Part shown: piece after piece, positions 50,163 through 59,903 of the stretch | Numbering within the stretch: position 1 is the stretch's first letter | Layout of the letters: every line of letters begins with the position of its first letter | Assembly (NCBI RefSeq): GCF_003143755.1 | Contig: NZ_QFRI01000001.1 | Location: 744,001-808,000 of the forward strand | Length of the DNA stretch: 64,000 nt | Direction: 5' to 3' | Source of the DNA: Algibacter marinivivus | GTDB taxonomy: Bacteria > Bacteroidota > Bacteroidia > Flavobacteriales > Flavobacteriaceae | Position numbers and translations under genes: made by a program | Notes under the pieces: model-generated | The model's input: the letters and a program-made list of their open reading frames with translations, nothing else | The model's database searches: none | Told to the model about the DNA's origin: nothing

Positions 50163-50540
50163 TTAAATAGCTTGAAAAAGAATGTATGTTAAACACAAAA
50201 TGCCAAAAGGTATTAACCAAAGTATCCAAATATTATAAGAACGCTTTTTCTTTTTAAGCATTTTTGCGCTAAGTAGATTTCGTTTTTTACCACTGTATTG
50301 CATCCAATTTTTAAAAAAAATAAAAACAACTACTAAAACAAATAAAGTCCATGCTTTACTAGAAGACATCGTGTCTACATGCATTTGTATAAAAAAGCCC
50401 GCAAAAAAAACACCTAGAAGTAGTAATAAGCTACATTGCAAAAAAGACACATAAAACGTAGCAATTTTAATTGCTTTTTTATTCTTTCTTGTTTTATAGT
50501 GTTGAAAAAAATTAAGAAAAAAGGTGTCGAATATAGTCAT
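50163..50540 (-). CDS. Hypothetical membrane protein, 125 aa
   Basis: A small integral membrane protein with three hydrophobic helices (about 29-51, 64-78, 103-122) separated by strongly basic loops (YKTRKNKKAIK, SGKKRNLLSAKMLKKKKRSYN). The positively charged loops suggest the N-terminus and central loop are cytoplasmic. No family is recognised. It follows no obvious operon partner. Confidence 0.65.
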   Translation of the reverse strand: MTIFDTFFLNFFQHYKTRKNKKAIKIATFYVSFLQCSLLLLLGVFFAGFFIQMHVDTMSSSKAWTLFVLVVVFIFFKNWMQYSGKKRNLLSAKMLKKKKRSYNIWILWLIPFGILCLTYILFQAI

Positions 50541-50619
50541 ATAACTTATGTTATTACAAAGGTATAACTAATCCTTATAACCAATCTATAATGAAGCTAT
50601 CTATTCGGAAAAAAATGGT

Positions 50620-52440
50620 CTACTCAAAAACAACCTCATCAATAAAAATATCTTGATAAGAACCATAACTACTTGAAAACAAGACTAAACCTGAACGAAT
50701 ACAACTCAAATCTAGCTTTTTAAGGTTAATAGTATATTTTTTCCATTTTGTACCTAGCTTAACTTCTATAACCCTTTTTGCTGTATCGGGATAAGGTTTA
50801 TCTTTTCCTATTAAACCAAAACCAATTTTAGCAGTTACATTTTTTTTACTCGCCTTAGCCCAAAAACTAAATTTAGTTGCGCCAGTAAAGTTATATCCTC
50901 CTAGAATATCTCCCCAATCATTAGCTGGATCGACCAACCCAAGTCCATACCAATCATACTCTTGGTTGTAACTTATTTTTAAAGCCGCTGTCCCAGAATA
51001 AACTTCTGTTTTATTTTTAGTGTCAACTGACATAGCTTTATAATTTCCCATATGTGCAGATGGTGCAAAAGGATTCTCAATTCCATCTTTATACACGTAA
51101 AAAGGTAATGTAACTTTAGGTACTTTATATTTAATTTTCTTCGCTTCTTCATCAAACACCAAAATGGAAGTAGATGCTATACCAACATTATTATAAGTGT
51201 CTTTTACATTCACATATACTTTTATCGCACCATCTTCTTTTGGTAATTGAATCTCATACCCTTCTATTAAGTTTCCACGAAAATTAAGTGGATTAATTTG
51301 ATCGCGACGTTTACGACTCCCAGTACGTTGATTATAGTTAAAACTTATGCTTAATTTTTCATTTTCTACATCAGAAGTTTTTAATGTAACTGGAATCCAA
51401 GTACCACTTTTTCTTGTAACATCTGGCAAAGTAAAAGTTTCTATAACTGGTACGTTATTTTTTGGTTCACTGCCAGTGTATGCTTTTCTTATTGCCCAAT
51501 ATTGAGGGCGATACATCTTTTTGTAATGAGTAAATAACCAAGGTGAAATAAATTTATCTCCATCAGCATAATGAAACACAAATACACCTATGTTTGCTGG
51601 TTTGCTAATAATCCAATCTTGATATCCTTTTGAGATGGACTCGTATTTTTGCTGATCATTAGGTTCAACTTTAATGCCATGCTTTTCATTTTTGATATCC
51701 CATTCTCCAGTAACTCCAAATTCGGTAATAACATATGGTTTATCAACACCTGTTTTTTCTAGCTCTGAAGCTAAATAACCTGCTCCGGCACCATAACTAT
51801 TCAATCCATAAATATCGATTGAAGGCACATATTTTTGCCACCATTTAAAACCAAAAGTCCATGCTTCTACAGATGTAATAGGGTGATTTGGGTCTAAGGT
51901 TTTTATTTGACTACAAATACGCTCCAATAGTTTAGAATAGGCTTCTTTTTCTTCATCTGTTGCCATATTTAAATAAACCTCATTGCCAATACCCCAAGTT
52001 AATACTGCTGGATGATTTTTGTATTCTTCCACTGTATTAATAGCGTTAACATACATATCCTCTGCTCCTTCCTTATCTTCAAGATAGTTAAAACTATCAT
52101 CGTCTTCCATCCCAGGTCTACCATGGCGCATCCAAATACCAACCATAACCTTAACATTATATTTGTGAGCCGCATCTAACAATTGCTTAGTATTTTCTCC
52201 CGTTGCCCAAGTTCTAATACAATTTACACCAAGGAAATTTAAGTCTTTAAAGTAAGTATCATAGTTTTCTACATCATCACCATAACCAAAGGTTGCTCCC
52301 TTTATCTCGAAAGGGCTACCATCAACTAGAATTGTCCAGTTGTTTTCTATTTTTTGAACAGTGGTTTGCGCTTGAGTCTCAGAAAAGCAAAAAACTGTAG
52401 TTAATACTAAGAAAAAATAATAGCTATGATTTTTGAACAT
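50620..52440 (-). CDS. Secreted glycoside hydrolase-like TIM-barrel protein with CBM
   Basis: A 606-residue exported protein (signal to about 25). Residues 35-315 form a (beta/alpha)8 barrel of the GH2/GH5-like clan: GIGNEVYLN (acid/base E154) and YVITEFGVTGEW (nucleophile E240), plus FLGVNCIRTWATGENT early. Two beta domains follow, ending in a carbohydrate-binding module-like region (about 460-606: YDWYGLGLVDPANDWGDILGGYNFTGATKFSFWAKAS ... IFIDEVVFE). The substrate is unknown. It lies downstream of the DUF5689 gene, 25 bases apart on the same strand, so it may belong to that operon. Confidence 0.8.
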   Translation of the reverse strand: MFKNHSYYFFLVLTTVFCFSETQAQTTVQKIENNWTILVDGSPFEIKGATFGYGDDVENYDTYFKDLNFLGVNCIRTWATGENTKQLLDAAHKYNVKVMVGIWMRHGRPGMEDDDSFNYLEDKEGAEDMYVNAINTVEEYKNHPAVLTWGIGNEVYLNMATDEEKEAYSKLLERICSQIKTLDPNHPITSVEAWTFGFKWWQKYVPSIDIYGLNSYGAGAGYLASELEKTGVDKPYVITEFGVTGEWDIKNEKHGIKVEPNDQQKYESISKGYQDWIISKPANIGVFVFHYADGDKFISPWLFTHYKKMYRPQYWAIRKAYTGSEPKNNVPVIETFTLPDVTRKSGTWIPVTLKTSDVENEKLSISFNYNQRTGSRKRRDQINPLNFRGNLIEGYEIQLPKEDGAIKVYVNVKDTYNNVGIASTSILVFDEEAKKIKYKVPKVTLPFYVYKDGIENPFAPSAHMGNYKAMSVDTKNKTEVYSGTAALKISYNQEYDWYGLGLVDPANDWGDILGGYNFTGATKFSFWAKASKKNVTAKIGFGLIGKDKPYPDTAKRVIEVKLGTKWKKYTINLKKLDLSCIRSGLVLFSSSYGSYQDIFIDEVVFE

Positions 52441-52465
52441 TTAATTTGAAATTATACTTAAGTGA

Positions 52466-53899
52466 CTAAGGTACATAATCTATACTAATCTCATCCAATT
52501 CATAAACACCATCAAAAGTAGATTGCCCACTTCCCGTATATTTAAATGCAATATGTATTGTTCCTGAAAGGCACGATAAATCTACATTACCAGAACTAAA
52601 CCATTCGGCAAAAGAATCAGAATCTTTTACCACGTATGCATCCGCCAAAATTTGCCACGTAGCAACTGTAACACCAGCTTCAGTTCCATCCCAATCATCA
52701 CTATAAAACACTTCCATGTAACTGCTATCAGCTAAACTATTAGAGGTTTTAAAGCGTAAGGATTCACCATCTTGGGCATCTAAATCTATAGCTGGTGTAA
52801 TTAACCAGCCAATGTTACTTTCATCTCCAGAACTAGCCGATTGAAATCTACAAGAGCGCCCTAACGATGCATTTGATGATGTTGAAGAATATCCTTCCCA
52901 AGCTTCTGTTCCTGTTTCAATATAATTTGTCCATCCAGTTATTTCTATAGGCCTGTTATTTCTTTGAGGCTCAAAATCTTCATATAATAAATTTTCTGAA
53001 CCTATTATTGAAGCAAGACCACAAGAAAACTCCAATGGGTCACAACGCGCTGCACTTTCAAAATTAATATCTGAAGAACTTTTTGGAAGAATTACACTAA
53101 AATCATCTCTAAAATCTCGACTAAAAATTCCAATAATACTCCCATTACCTTGAGGTACTAGTAGTGTTTTAAAATCTGAAAACGTACTGGTTTGCATAAT
53201 AATTTGAATACCAGAATCACAACTTTCCATCAAACGTAATCCATCAAATTCATCAAAAGATTCACTAGCAAATGTAGCACCCAATTCAAAACGATTGAGT
53301 TGCATATTATTTAATTGAATTAAGGTGTTTTCATCAGCTTCAGTTAAATCTGCAATACCCACTTGTTTAGGTATTATATTTACAATTTCGTTATTTCGTA
53401 ATACTATATCTTTATATTCAGCAGCTTGAATTTGTTTAACGCTAGCAGCATCACCTTTTCCAATGGTAATTACACCACTTGTTTCTCCTATAGTTAAACC
53501 TTCCATTTTTACATATACTTTTTGCCCAAATTGATACGTATCAGATAAACTGCTCACATTAATATCAATTTTAAAGCCCAACCTTGGGTCGTTATCAGGA
53601 TTGCTATCATCTGTTTTATTTTGAATGATTAACTCTTCAAAAAAGTTACCTCCTTTATCAGAAGACACTACATAACCTTCAATATAGATATCATCTTCAA
53701 TAACTACCGTTGAATTCCCTCCATTTACAGCTTGCTCATAAAGTGATTTAATAGCTTTAAAAGTGGTGCGTTTTTCTAAAGGAATATTTGGATCCTCATT
53801 TGAAATATTTGGAACTCCAAAATCATCATCTTCAACACAAGAAAAACATAGAAATAATATCCCTAATAAGGCTATTGCTGTTTTATTAATTGTTTTCAT
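52466..53899 (-). CDS. DUF5689 lipoprotein with choice-of-anchor J-like domain
   Basis: A 477-residue lipoprotein (lipobox FSC). Residues about 45-235 form the DUF5689 OB-like domain (IYIEGYVVSSDKGGNFFEELIIQNKTDD, VYVKMEGLTIGETSGVITIG, IIGIFSRDFRDDFSVIL). Residues about 300-477 form a beta-sandwich of the choice-of-anchor J type (LLYEDFEPQRNNRPIEITGWTNY, IGWLITPAIDLDAQDGESLRFKTS, IHIAFKYTGSGQSTFDGVYELDEISI). It is next to a TonB receptor, which suggests a surface-exposed partner for it. OB-like domains bind nucleic acids or sugars. Confidence 0.83.
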   Translation of the reverse strand: MKTINKTAIALLGILFLCFSCVEDDDFGVPNISNEDPNIPLEKRTTFKAIKSLYEQAVNGGNSTVVIEDDIYIEGYVVSSDKGGNFFEELIIQNKTDDSNPDNDPRLGFKIDINVSSLSDTYQFGQKVYVKMEGLTIGETSGVITIGKGDAASVKQIQAAEYKDIVLRNNEIVNIIPKQVGIADLTEADENTLIQLNNMQLNRFELGATFASESFDEFDGLRLMESCDSGIQIIMQTSTFSDFKTLLVPQGNGSIIGIFSRDFRDDFSVILPKSSSDINFESAARCDPLEFSCGLASIIGSENLLYEDFEPQRNNRPIEITGWTNYIETGTEAWEGYSSTSSNASLGRSCRFQSASSGDESNIGWLITPAIDLDAQDGESLRFKTSNSLADSSYMEVFYSDDWDGTEAGVTVATWQILADAYVVKDSDSFAEWFSSGNVDLSCLSGTIHIAFKYTGSGQSTFDGVYELDEISIDYVP

Positions 53900-53920
53900 A
53901 GTTTATATTTTTAGATTCAC

Positions 53921-53946
53921 TCAGGTTTCGATCGCGCTCAACCTGA
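53921..53946. repeat. Hairpin repeat TCAGGTT ... AACCTGA
   Basis: Seven-base inverted repeat around TCGATCGCGCTC, between the DUF5689 gene and the TonB receptor. The core GTTTCGAYYGCGCTCAACCTGACA is a familiar Bacteroidota intergenic repeat. Confidence 0.55.
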
Positions 53947-53961
53947 CAAATCATTTGTTTT

Positions 53962-56763
53962 TTAGAATCTATAATTCACATTTAAAAAATAAGTTGCCCC
54001 TCTACCATACCAATATTTAGACCCAAAAACTTGGGTATTAAGAGCTTTATCATCTCTTAACTGTCTAAAATTCGCATTTCTACCTTGTTCAAACCCTCCC
54101 GTTTTAAAGACGGCATCCAAAAGGTTATTTACACTTGCAAAAACGCTTATATACTTACTTCCTATTTTCCAAGATTTTCCTCCTACCAAATTCACAACCA
54201 TATAATCATCAAAACGCTCTTGTTTTAATAATTCTCTTGCTAAATCCTCATCATAATCATTAAACACATTACCATCAAAATCTGTTGTGAAATTTGATGA
54301 GCGTGTTAATGGGCTTATATCAATATATGTATTTGTTAAAAAATTTGCTGTTGCTCCAAACCACCAGAAATCTGGATCTCGATATTCAAAACCAATAGAA
54401 TATGCACGGTGAGGTCCTGCAGCAATTTTATAATCTTTAAGATTAGATTCTCCGAAATCTTTAAATCCATTAACAAAACCAGCGGCAATAGATTCTTCAT
54501 CAGCTTCAGTAGTTAAATACAAATTTGGGTTATTAGCATAAGTAAATTGCCCTATAGAAGCCACACCTTTTAATTTTATAGTAGGGGTTACCTGAGCTTC
54601 AATACCCAATTCTCCTCCTATATGTTGTTTCTCTATACCTTGTAAAATTTCTTGAATAAAAGCTACATTATCACCTCCAATACCATCTGCGAAAAAGAAT
54701 GAAATTTCATTAGCGTCTTTAATTTTGGTGTAATATCCTGTAAGTTTTGCTTTGATTATTGGCGAACGAAAAATATAACTTACATCAGTAGATAAAATCT
54801 TTTCATTAGTAATATTTGGGACGATATTATGATTTTCACGAGAATTGGAATAGGTGTTCCTGAGCGAAGGTGCTTTTGAAATGTATCCTCCGTTTGCATT
54901 TAGTAAATGCTTTCCTGAAATTTTATAAGTTAGACCTGTTTTTGCGCCAAATCCAGTAAAATTAATTTTTTTGGCTTTTCCAAAAGAGTTGTCAGGAAAT
55001 GCTCCATTTTGATATAACCCTTCTCTTTGGTATTGTGTATTAGATAGACTCCAAGACATATGGAAGTCTAATTTATTAAAAGTGGCTTGCGCTTGAATAA
55101 ATCCGTTTATCACATTTGCAAAAAAAATATAATTGTATTTGAATTTATCGCCTTCACCAACTAATCGATTTGGGTTTTGTAAGTCATTTTGCGCCTCGTC
55201 AATATCAGTTGCAAATTGATCTATATCCAAATAGGTTTCAGCTCCTAATAAATCTATAACCTCTGCAAAATTTTCAGATTTCAAGCTTTGGTAATTTATA
55301 GCAGCATTTAAAACTACATCATCATTCAGCTCAGTATTAAAAATGGAGTTAATAGTAAATTGTGTGTCATCTACTCGATCTTCATATAAGGCATAAGTAG
55401 CGTTTCCTCCATTTTGACTATTAGAAATATTGGCTTGATAAAGTGCACTCCAATCTATTTGACCATTATCTTGAAATTCCTGCAATGCTGTGTAAGCAAA
55501 CTGTAAATCATTAGGAAAATTACGTTCAAAATAACTTGGCAGTTTTTGATAATAGGTAGGACTAGGGTTTGCTCCACCGCCTTCTGGAAAACCATTTATT
55601 AAATCTGTTCCGTTATTATCTAATCTACTATTCCCTTGTTTACCAAATTGGTAAGCAACATTTGTATTTAATCTGGTTTTTGAAGATATGTCCCAATAAT
55701 GATTCAACATAAAAATAGGCTCTTCAACTTCTTTAATTCTAGAATTTCGTTTTTCACCATCTTGCCAACCCCAATATTCATTATATCTAATATCTTTTAA
55801 ATCGAAAACCTCTTGGGTATTGGGAGACGATTTACCTCTACGATTAGGTGCATACATGCCTGTAAAATTCAAACTATGCTTTTCATTTAATTTCTTTTCA
55901 ACCGAAAGAAAAAATGAATTAGCATCATAAATTGTAGCATCTTGATAACCTTCATTCCCCCATCGTCTTCCTAAAGAGATAGTATATGCCCAATTGTTTT
56001 GTAACAATCCTGAAGCATAAGTAGCCATTAATCTATTGGTATAACTTCTGTTAGATGATGAATATGTTATACGTCCGCCTTCCCTAGCTCTTGATGCTCT
56101 AACATTAATATTAGTAGTTCCTAAAATACCTCCAAAATTATAATCAGATGGTGCTAATCCAGAAGTTAATTCTTGATTTCGCATCACATCATTTAAACCA
56201 CCCCAATTACTCCATTGTGGTCTGCCACTATAGAGTTTATTCATAGAAATTCCATTAATAAGTACAGAACCATTTTCAGAATCGAGACCTCTTAACCTGA
56301 AAAAAGATTGGCTAAACTCAAAAGCTGCTGTTCGCTGAAACACATCTAGAGATGATGATAGTAAGCCTGTTATATTATCAGCGCCACTAGCATCGTTATC
56401 TAATTCATCATCAGACAATGTAATGGTAAATAAATCTTGACTTTGAGATAAATCGCGCTCTAAAGTCATATCACTTATATCTATTGTTTGTCCTTCATTA
56501 ACAATTATTGGAAAGCGTTTGCTGGTATATCCTGATTTAGAAATTTTTAAAAATTGTTCACCTAAAGGAATATTGGAAGAAAAAACAAACTCTCCTTGAA
56601 CATCAGTTAATATAACTAAATCCGTGTTTTCTAACTCAACCGTAACATTTAAAACAGGCTGAAATGATACCGCATCCTTAACACTTCCTTTAACAATAGC
56701 TTGTTGAGAATTGAGGGACATGGAAAGAATTCCGAATAAAATAATGAGGGTTAATTTATTCAT
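53962..56763 (-). CDS. TonB-dependent receptor
   Basis: A 933-residue outer-membrane receptor: signal peptide MNKLTLIILFGILSMSLNSQ, a CarboxypepD_reg-like domain (about 22-105, VKGSVKDAVSFQPVLNVTVELENTD), a plug (about 110-240, FFRLRGLDSENGSVLINGISMN), then a 22-strand-type barrel ending GRGATYFLNVNYRF with the terminal Phe. It lacks a SusD partner, so it is not a typical Sus-like pair. Upstream of DUF5689. The promoter region faces the divergent secreted nuclease gene. Confidence 0.92.
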   Translation of the reverse strand: MNKLTLIILFGILSMSLNSQQAIVKGSVKDAVSFQPVLNVTVELENTDLVILTDVQGEFVFSSNIPLGEQFLKISKSGYTSKRFPIIVNEGQTIDISDMTLERDLSQSQDLFTITLSDDELDNDASGADNITGLLSSSLDVFQRTAAFEFSQSFFRLRGLDSENGSVLINGISMNKLYSGRPQWSNWGGLNDVMRNQELTSGLAPSDYNFGGILGTTNINVRASRAREGGRITYSSSNRSYTNRLMATYASGLLQNNWAYTISLGRRWGNEGYQDATIYDANSFFLSVEKKLNEKHSLNFTGMYAPNRRGKSSPNTQEVFDLKDIRYNEYWGWQDGEKRNSRIKEVEEPIFMLNHYWDISSKTRLNTNVAYQFGKQGNSRLDNNGTDLINGFPEGGGANPSPTYYQKLPSYFERNFPNDLQFAYTALQEFQDNGQIDWSALYQANISNSQNGGNATYALYEDRVDDTQFTINSIFNTELNDDVVLNAAINYQSLKSENFAEVIDLLGAETYLDIDQFATDIDEAQNDLQNPNRLVGEGDKFKYNYIFFANVINGFIQAQATFNKLDFHMSWSLSNTQYQREGLYQNGAFPDNSFGKAKKINFTGFGAKTGLTYKISGKHLLNANGGYISKAPSLRNTYSNSRENHNIVPNITNEKILSTDVSYIFRSPIIKAKLTGYYTKIKDANEISFFFADGIGGDNVAFIQEILQGIEKQHIGGELGIEAQVTPTIKLKGVASIGQFTYANNPNLYLTTEADEESIAAGFVNGFKDFGESNLKDYKIAAGPHRAYSIGFEYRDPDFWWFGATANFLTNTYIDISPLTRSSNFTTDFDGNVFNDYDEDLARELLKQERFDDYMVVNLVGGKSWKIGSKYISVFASVNNLLDAVFKTGGFEQGRNANFRQLRDDKALNTQVFGSKYWYGRGATYFLNVNYRF

Positions 56764-56832
56764 AGTTATCTTTAAGACACCAATTTTACAAAAAAGTAAC
56801 TCATTGATTTTTAAAATTATAAATCAATACCA

Positions 56833-56840
56833 TAACTTTG
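56833..56840 (+). promoter_or_regulatory. -7 box for the secreted EEP gene
   Basis: TAACTTTG matches TAnnTTTG, 44 bases upstream of the start codon in the divergent gap with the TonB receptor. Confidence 0.5.
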
Positions 56841-56884
56841 GCTTAGGTTTTGCATTGTAGCAAGCGTAAACTTTTATTAACTGG

Positions 56885-57934
56885 ATGAATTTCTTAAAAC
56901 TTATTTTTACAATCTTTTTTTTGAGTTTTTTTGTATCTACAAAAGCCCAAGATAAAAAATTCAAAATTCATACTATAGCTTTTTACAATTTAGAAAATCT
57001 ATTTGACACTATAAATGACCCAGTAAAGTTCGATGATTATAGTCCAATTATGGAATTAAAAGCAAATCGTGAAGCAGCTTACAAACTGAAAATAGCTAAT
57101 ATGGCACGGGTTATTTCTGAGATTGGTAAAGACATCACAAATAATACGCCTGCAATTGTTGGGGTTTGTGAAGTTGAAAATAAACAGGTTTTAGAAGATC
57201 TAGTTAACGACTCATTATTAGTTGAAAAAAATTATGGCATTATCCACTATGATTCTCCTGATTCCAGAGGTATTGATGTTGCATTTTTATATCAAAAAAG
57301 TTTATTTACTCCTATAAGTTCAAATACACATGAGTTAAAAATTTATGATGACCAAGATGGAAAACGCATCACAACTCGAGACCAGTTATTAGTAAGCGGG
57401 AAATTAGAAAATGATTTAATCCATGTTATAGTTAACCATTGGCCTTCAAGACGTGGTGGAGAAGCTAGGAGTAGACCAAAACGTATTGCAGCAGCTAAAT
57501 TGAGTAAACGTATTGTAGATTCACTTCAAACAGCCAATCCTTATGCTAAAGTGTTTATTATGGGAGATATGAATGATAACCCAAATAACGTAAGTTTAAA
57601 AGACGCTTTAAAAACCCAAAGAAAACGTAAGAGAGTTTCTTTTAAAGGTCTGTATAATCCTTTTGAAAATTATTTTCGAGATGGATTAGGCACAACAGCT
57701 TATCGAGATAACTGGAGTTTATTTGATCAAATAATTATCTCCAAACCTTTACTTGAAAAAGACTATTCCTCTTTTAGATATTATAAAGCAGGAATATTTA
57801 ACAAAAATTATTTAATTACTACCAATGGTAAGTATAAAGGTTATCCGTTTAGAAGCTGGAATGATAGTGGTTTTAGCAATGGTTTTAGCGACCATTTCCC
57901 TGTTTACATGTATGTGATTAAGGAAGTAGAATAA
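56885..57934 (+). CDS. Secreted endonuclease/exonuclease/phosphatase family protein
   Basis: A 349-residue paralogue of the protein at 49194 with an added signal peptide (MNFLKLIFTIFFLSFFVSTKAQ). Motifs: FYNLENLFDTIND, VGVCEVENKQV (metal Glu), SPDSRGIDVAFLYQ, IVNHWPSRRGG (His), MGDMNDNPNN (Asp/Asn), SDHFPVYMYV (Asp-His). Exported nucleases of this kind degrade extracellular nucleic acids or phosphoesters. Next to a TonB receptor, a role outside the cytoplasm is likely. Confidence 0.9.
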   Translation: MNFLKLIFTIFFLSFFVSTKAQDKKFKIHTIAFYNLENLFDTINDPVKFDDYSPIMELKANREAAYKLKIANMARVISEIGKDITNNTPAIVGVCEVENKQVLEDLVNDSLLVEKNYGIIHYDSPDSRGIDVAFLYQKSLFTPISSNTHELKIYDDQDGKRITTRDQLLVSGKLENDLIHVIVNHWPSRRGGEARSRPKRIAAAKLSKRIVDSLQTANPYAKVFIMGDMNDNPNNVSLKDALKTQRKRKRVSFKGLYNPFENYFRDGLGTTAYRDNWSLFDQIIISKPLLEKDYSSFRYYKAGIFNKNYLITTNGKYKGYPFRSWNDSGFSNGFSDHFPVYMYVIKEVE

Positions 57935-57939
57935 TAGCT

Positions 57940-58380
57940 TTACCCTAACCAAGCACTCCAAGGAATTCTTGACACTAATAACACTAAAGCTATCGTATAA
58001 AAAATAGCTATGGTCTTTAATTTTGGTGCAGATGTTAATTTCTTCTTATGTTTTGAATATCCAATGGTAATTAATGCTACAACAATAATATTTATTAAAG
58101 GGTGTTCTACAAGGTATAATCTATTTACGGCATCTTTCATAACGCCACCCATCCCTAATTCGCTAAACGCTGCAAATCTTGGAGACACAAAATAAAGTAT
58201 AAACCCAATCAGTAATTGAATATGTGATACTATTAAAGTAAATAATGAAATTCTAAAATCTTTAGGACTATACTCTTTTCCACTAACTGATTTTGCAATA
58301 GCATTTACTACAGCAATAATTAAAATTATAAGCACTAAATAAGCCCAATAAGAGTGTAATACTTGAATAGTTTCGTACAT
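57940..58380 (-). CDS. Cytochrome-b-like membrane protein
   Basis: A 146-residue membrane protein with four helices: about 10-30 (HSYWAYLVLIILIIAVVNAI), 43-62, 92-105 and 122-138. His residues occur in helix 1 (LHSYWAY), helix 2 (SHIQLLIGF), helix 3 (VEHPLINIIVV) and the loop GYSKHKKK. This pattern recalls small haem-binding cytochrome B-type proteins that are often so annotated in flavobacteria. Function is unknown. A terminator hairpin follows upstream of the endonuclease I gene. Confidence 0.65.
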   Translation of the reverse strand: MYETIQVLHSYWAYLVLIILIIAVVNAIAKSVSGKEYSPKDFRISLFTLIVSHIQLLIGFILYFVSPRFAAFSELGMGGVMKDAVNRLYLVEHPLINIIVVALITIGYSKHKKKLTSAPKLKTIAIFYTIALVLLVSRIPWSAWLG

Positions 58381-58426
58381 GATTCTGAATTTTTAGAAGT
58401 TCAAAAATAAGGATTTAATTCATAAA

Positions 58427-58455
58427 AAAACCGCTTCAAGTAAAGAAGCGGTTTT
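58427..58455 (-). terminator. Terminator of the endonuclease I gene
   Basis: AAAACCGCTTC, 7-base loop, GAAGCGGTTTT. 11-bp perfect stem with a T run on the minus strand, 15 bases after the endonuclease stop. Confidence 0.85.
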
Positions 58456-58469
58456 AAAATATTAATTTA

Positions 58470-59828
58470 TTATTGCCATTTATTCTCAGCATCATTACCT
58501 CCCCAAACTAATGTGGCTAAGTAAGGATTATCAATAAAGGGGTTTCTGTTACCTTGAGCTGCATAAATAACGTTATTTCTTTGCTCTTCAAAGGTAGACA
58601 CTGGATCTTCAATATTCCATTTTAAAAATAGCTCTATAGTTCCTACTCTAGAAATCGTTTCATCATATCTCACATTCAAATACAAAATCATTCTTGCTAC
58701 ATCACCTTTCCATTCATCACCGGGGAACCATGTTTCTCCAATTAATTGATAGGATCCACTTCCATCAGTAAATGGATAATTTAATCGATTACTATTCACA
58801 TCCGCATCACATGACCTTAAATGATGTAAATCTGTAACGGCACCATCTGTTCTAAGCAAAGATTGAGGAAAAACATGCTCAGTGTTAAAAGTTTGCGGAG
58901 AATAAGAATTTGAGCCAGAAGTATACTCTTCCCAATATCTACTTTCTCCAGAGTACATTAATATTACATTATCTGCATTACTTTCATCTTCATCTGCATT
59001 ATATAAAAACTGATGCCTTTGTCCGTAAGATAAAATAGTTGTATGATTAGTTTGTGTATTATCTTCCAATTCAGAAAACATTAAATCAGAATCTTCAGAA
59101 AAAATAACACCATTATAATAATCTACTAATTCTGAAGGAATATTAAAACTTAACGGCTTTATAACTGTTATTGTAACTGTAGCTGTAGAGCATGAGTTAT
59201 TTGGACTATCGTCGTCACAAATTGTATAAGTAAACGAATCTTCTCCTAAAAACCCATTTTGTGGTGTATACGATACTGTTTTATCACTGTTCAAAACAAC
59301 TGTTCCTTGAGTTCCAGTATTATCAATTGAGGTTAAAACGGCATCATCAACTACAGTATCATTCTGTAAAAGATTAGAAATAACTTTTGTGCTATTTTCT
59401 AGAACGTTTAATGTATCATTTTCTGCAACTGGATTACCTTCATCAGTAACTGTAATAGTTACAGTAGCCGTAGAGCAATTAGCTGGATTATCATCGTCAC
59501 AAAGCGTATACGTAAAGGTATCATTACCTACAAAACCCTGTTTAGGCGTATAAAGATAATTTGTTCTCTCATCTGAAACTGTTCCACCATTTGAGGTTGT
59601 AGCATCAAAAGCGGTTACTCTGGCATTATCAACAACAGTATCATTACCTAGTAAGTTACTTAAAGCTAGTTCTTCATCTTCAGGAGTTGTGGCTGAATCA
59701 TTTACAGCTATAGGTTTGCCGTCATCTGTAGGTTCAGGATTTGTTGGTGGTGAATCATCACCTCCTCCTGAGCTACATCCACAGATAATTAAAACACTAA
59801 GTATTAAAATAAGTTTTTTCATAACCAT
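58470..59828 (-). CDS. Endonuclease I family lipoprotein with Ig-like repeats
   Basis: A 452-residue lipoprotein (lipobox IICGC). Two cadherin-like/VCBS-type domains of about 90 residues (PIAVNDSATTPEDEELALSNLLGNDTVVDNA... and PVAENDTLNVLENSTKVISNLLQNDTVVDDA...) each end in TYTLCDDDNPANCSTATVTIT or its variant. The C-terminal part (about 225-452) is an endonuclease I/NucM domain: YYNGVIFSEDSDLMFSEL, TFNTEHVFPQSLLR (catalytic His), VTDLHHLRSCDADVNSNRLNYPF, WFPGDEWKGDVARMILYLNVRY. It degrades extracellular DNA or RNA. A second ATG two codons later is also possible. Confidence 0.9.
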   Translation of the reverse strand: MVMKKLILILSVLIICGCSSGGGDDSPPTNPEPTDDGKPIAVNDSATTPEDEELALSNLLGNDTVVDNARVTAFDATTSNGGTVSDERTNYLYTPKQGFVGNDTFTYTLCDDDNPANCSTATVTITVTDEGNPVAENDTLNVLENSTKVISNLLQNDTVVDDAVLTSIDNTGTQGTVVLNSDKTVSYTPQNGFLGEDSFTYTICDDDSPNNSCSTATVTITVIKPLSFNIPSELVDYYNGVIFSEDSDLMFSELEDNTQTNHTTILSYGQRHQFLYNADEDESNADNVILMYSGESRYWEEYTSGSNSYSPQTFNTEHVFPQSLLRTDGAVTDLHHLRSCDADVNSNRLNYPFTDGSGSYQLIGETWFPGDEWKGDVARMILYLNVRYDETISRVGTIELFLKWNIEDPVSTFEEQRNNVIYAAQGNRNPFIDNPYLATLVWGGNDAENKWQ

Positions 59829-59856
59829 ATAAAGGTATTGAATTTTGAGGAAAAAA

Positions 59857-59879
59857 AACCACCTCTAACTGAGGTGGTT
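59857..59879 (-). terminator. Terminator of the repeat lipoprotein gene
   Basis: AACCACCTC, 5-base loop, GAGGTGGTT, with T8 on the minus strand. It divides this gene from the endonuclease. Confidence 0.85.
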
Positions 59880-59903
59880 CTTATAATATTTAAAATTAAG
59901 TGC

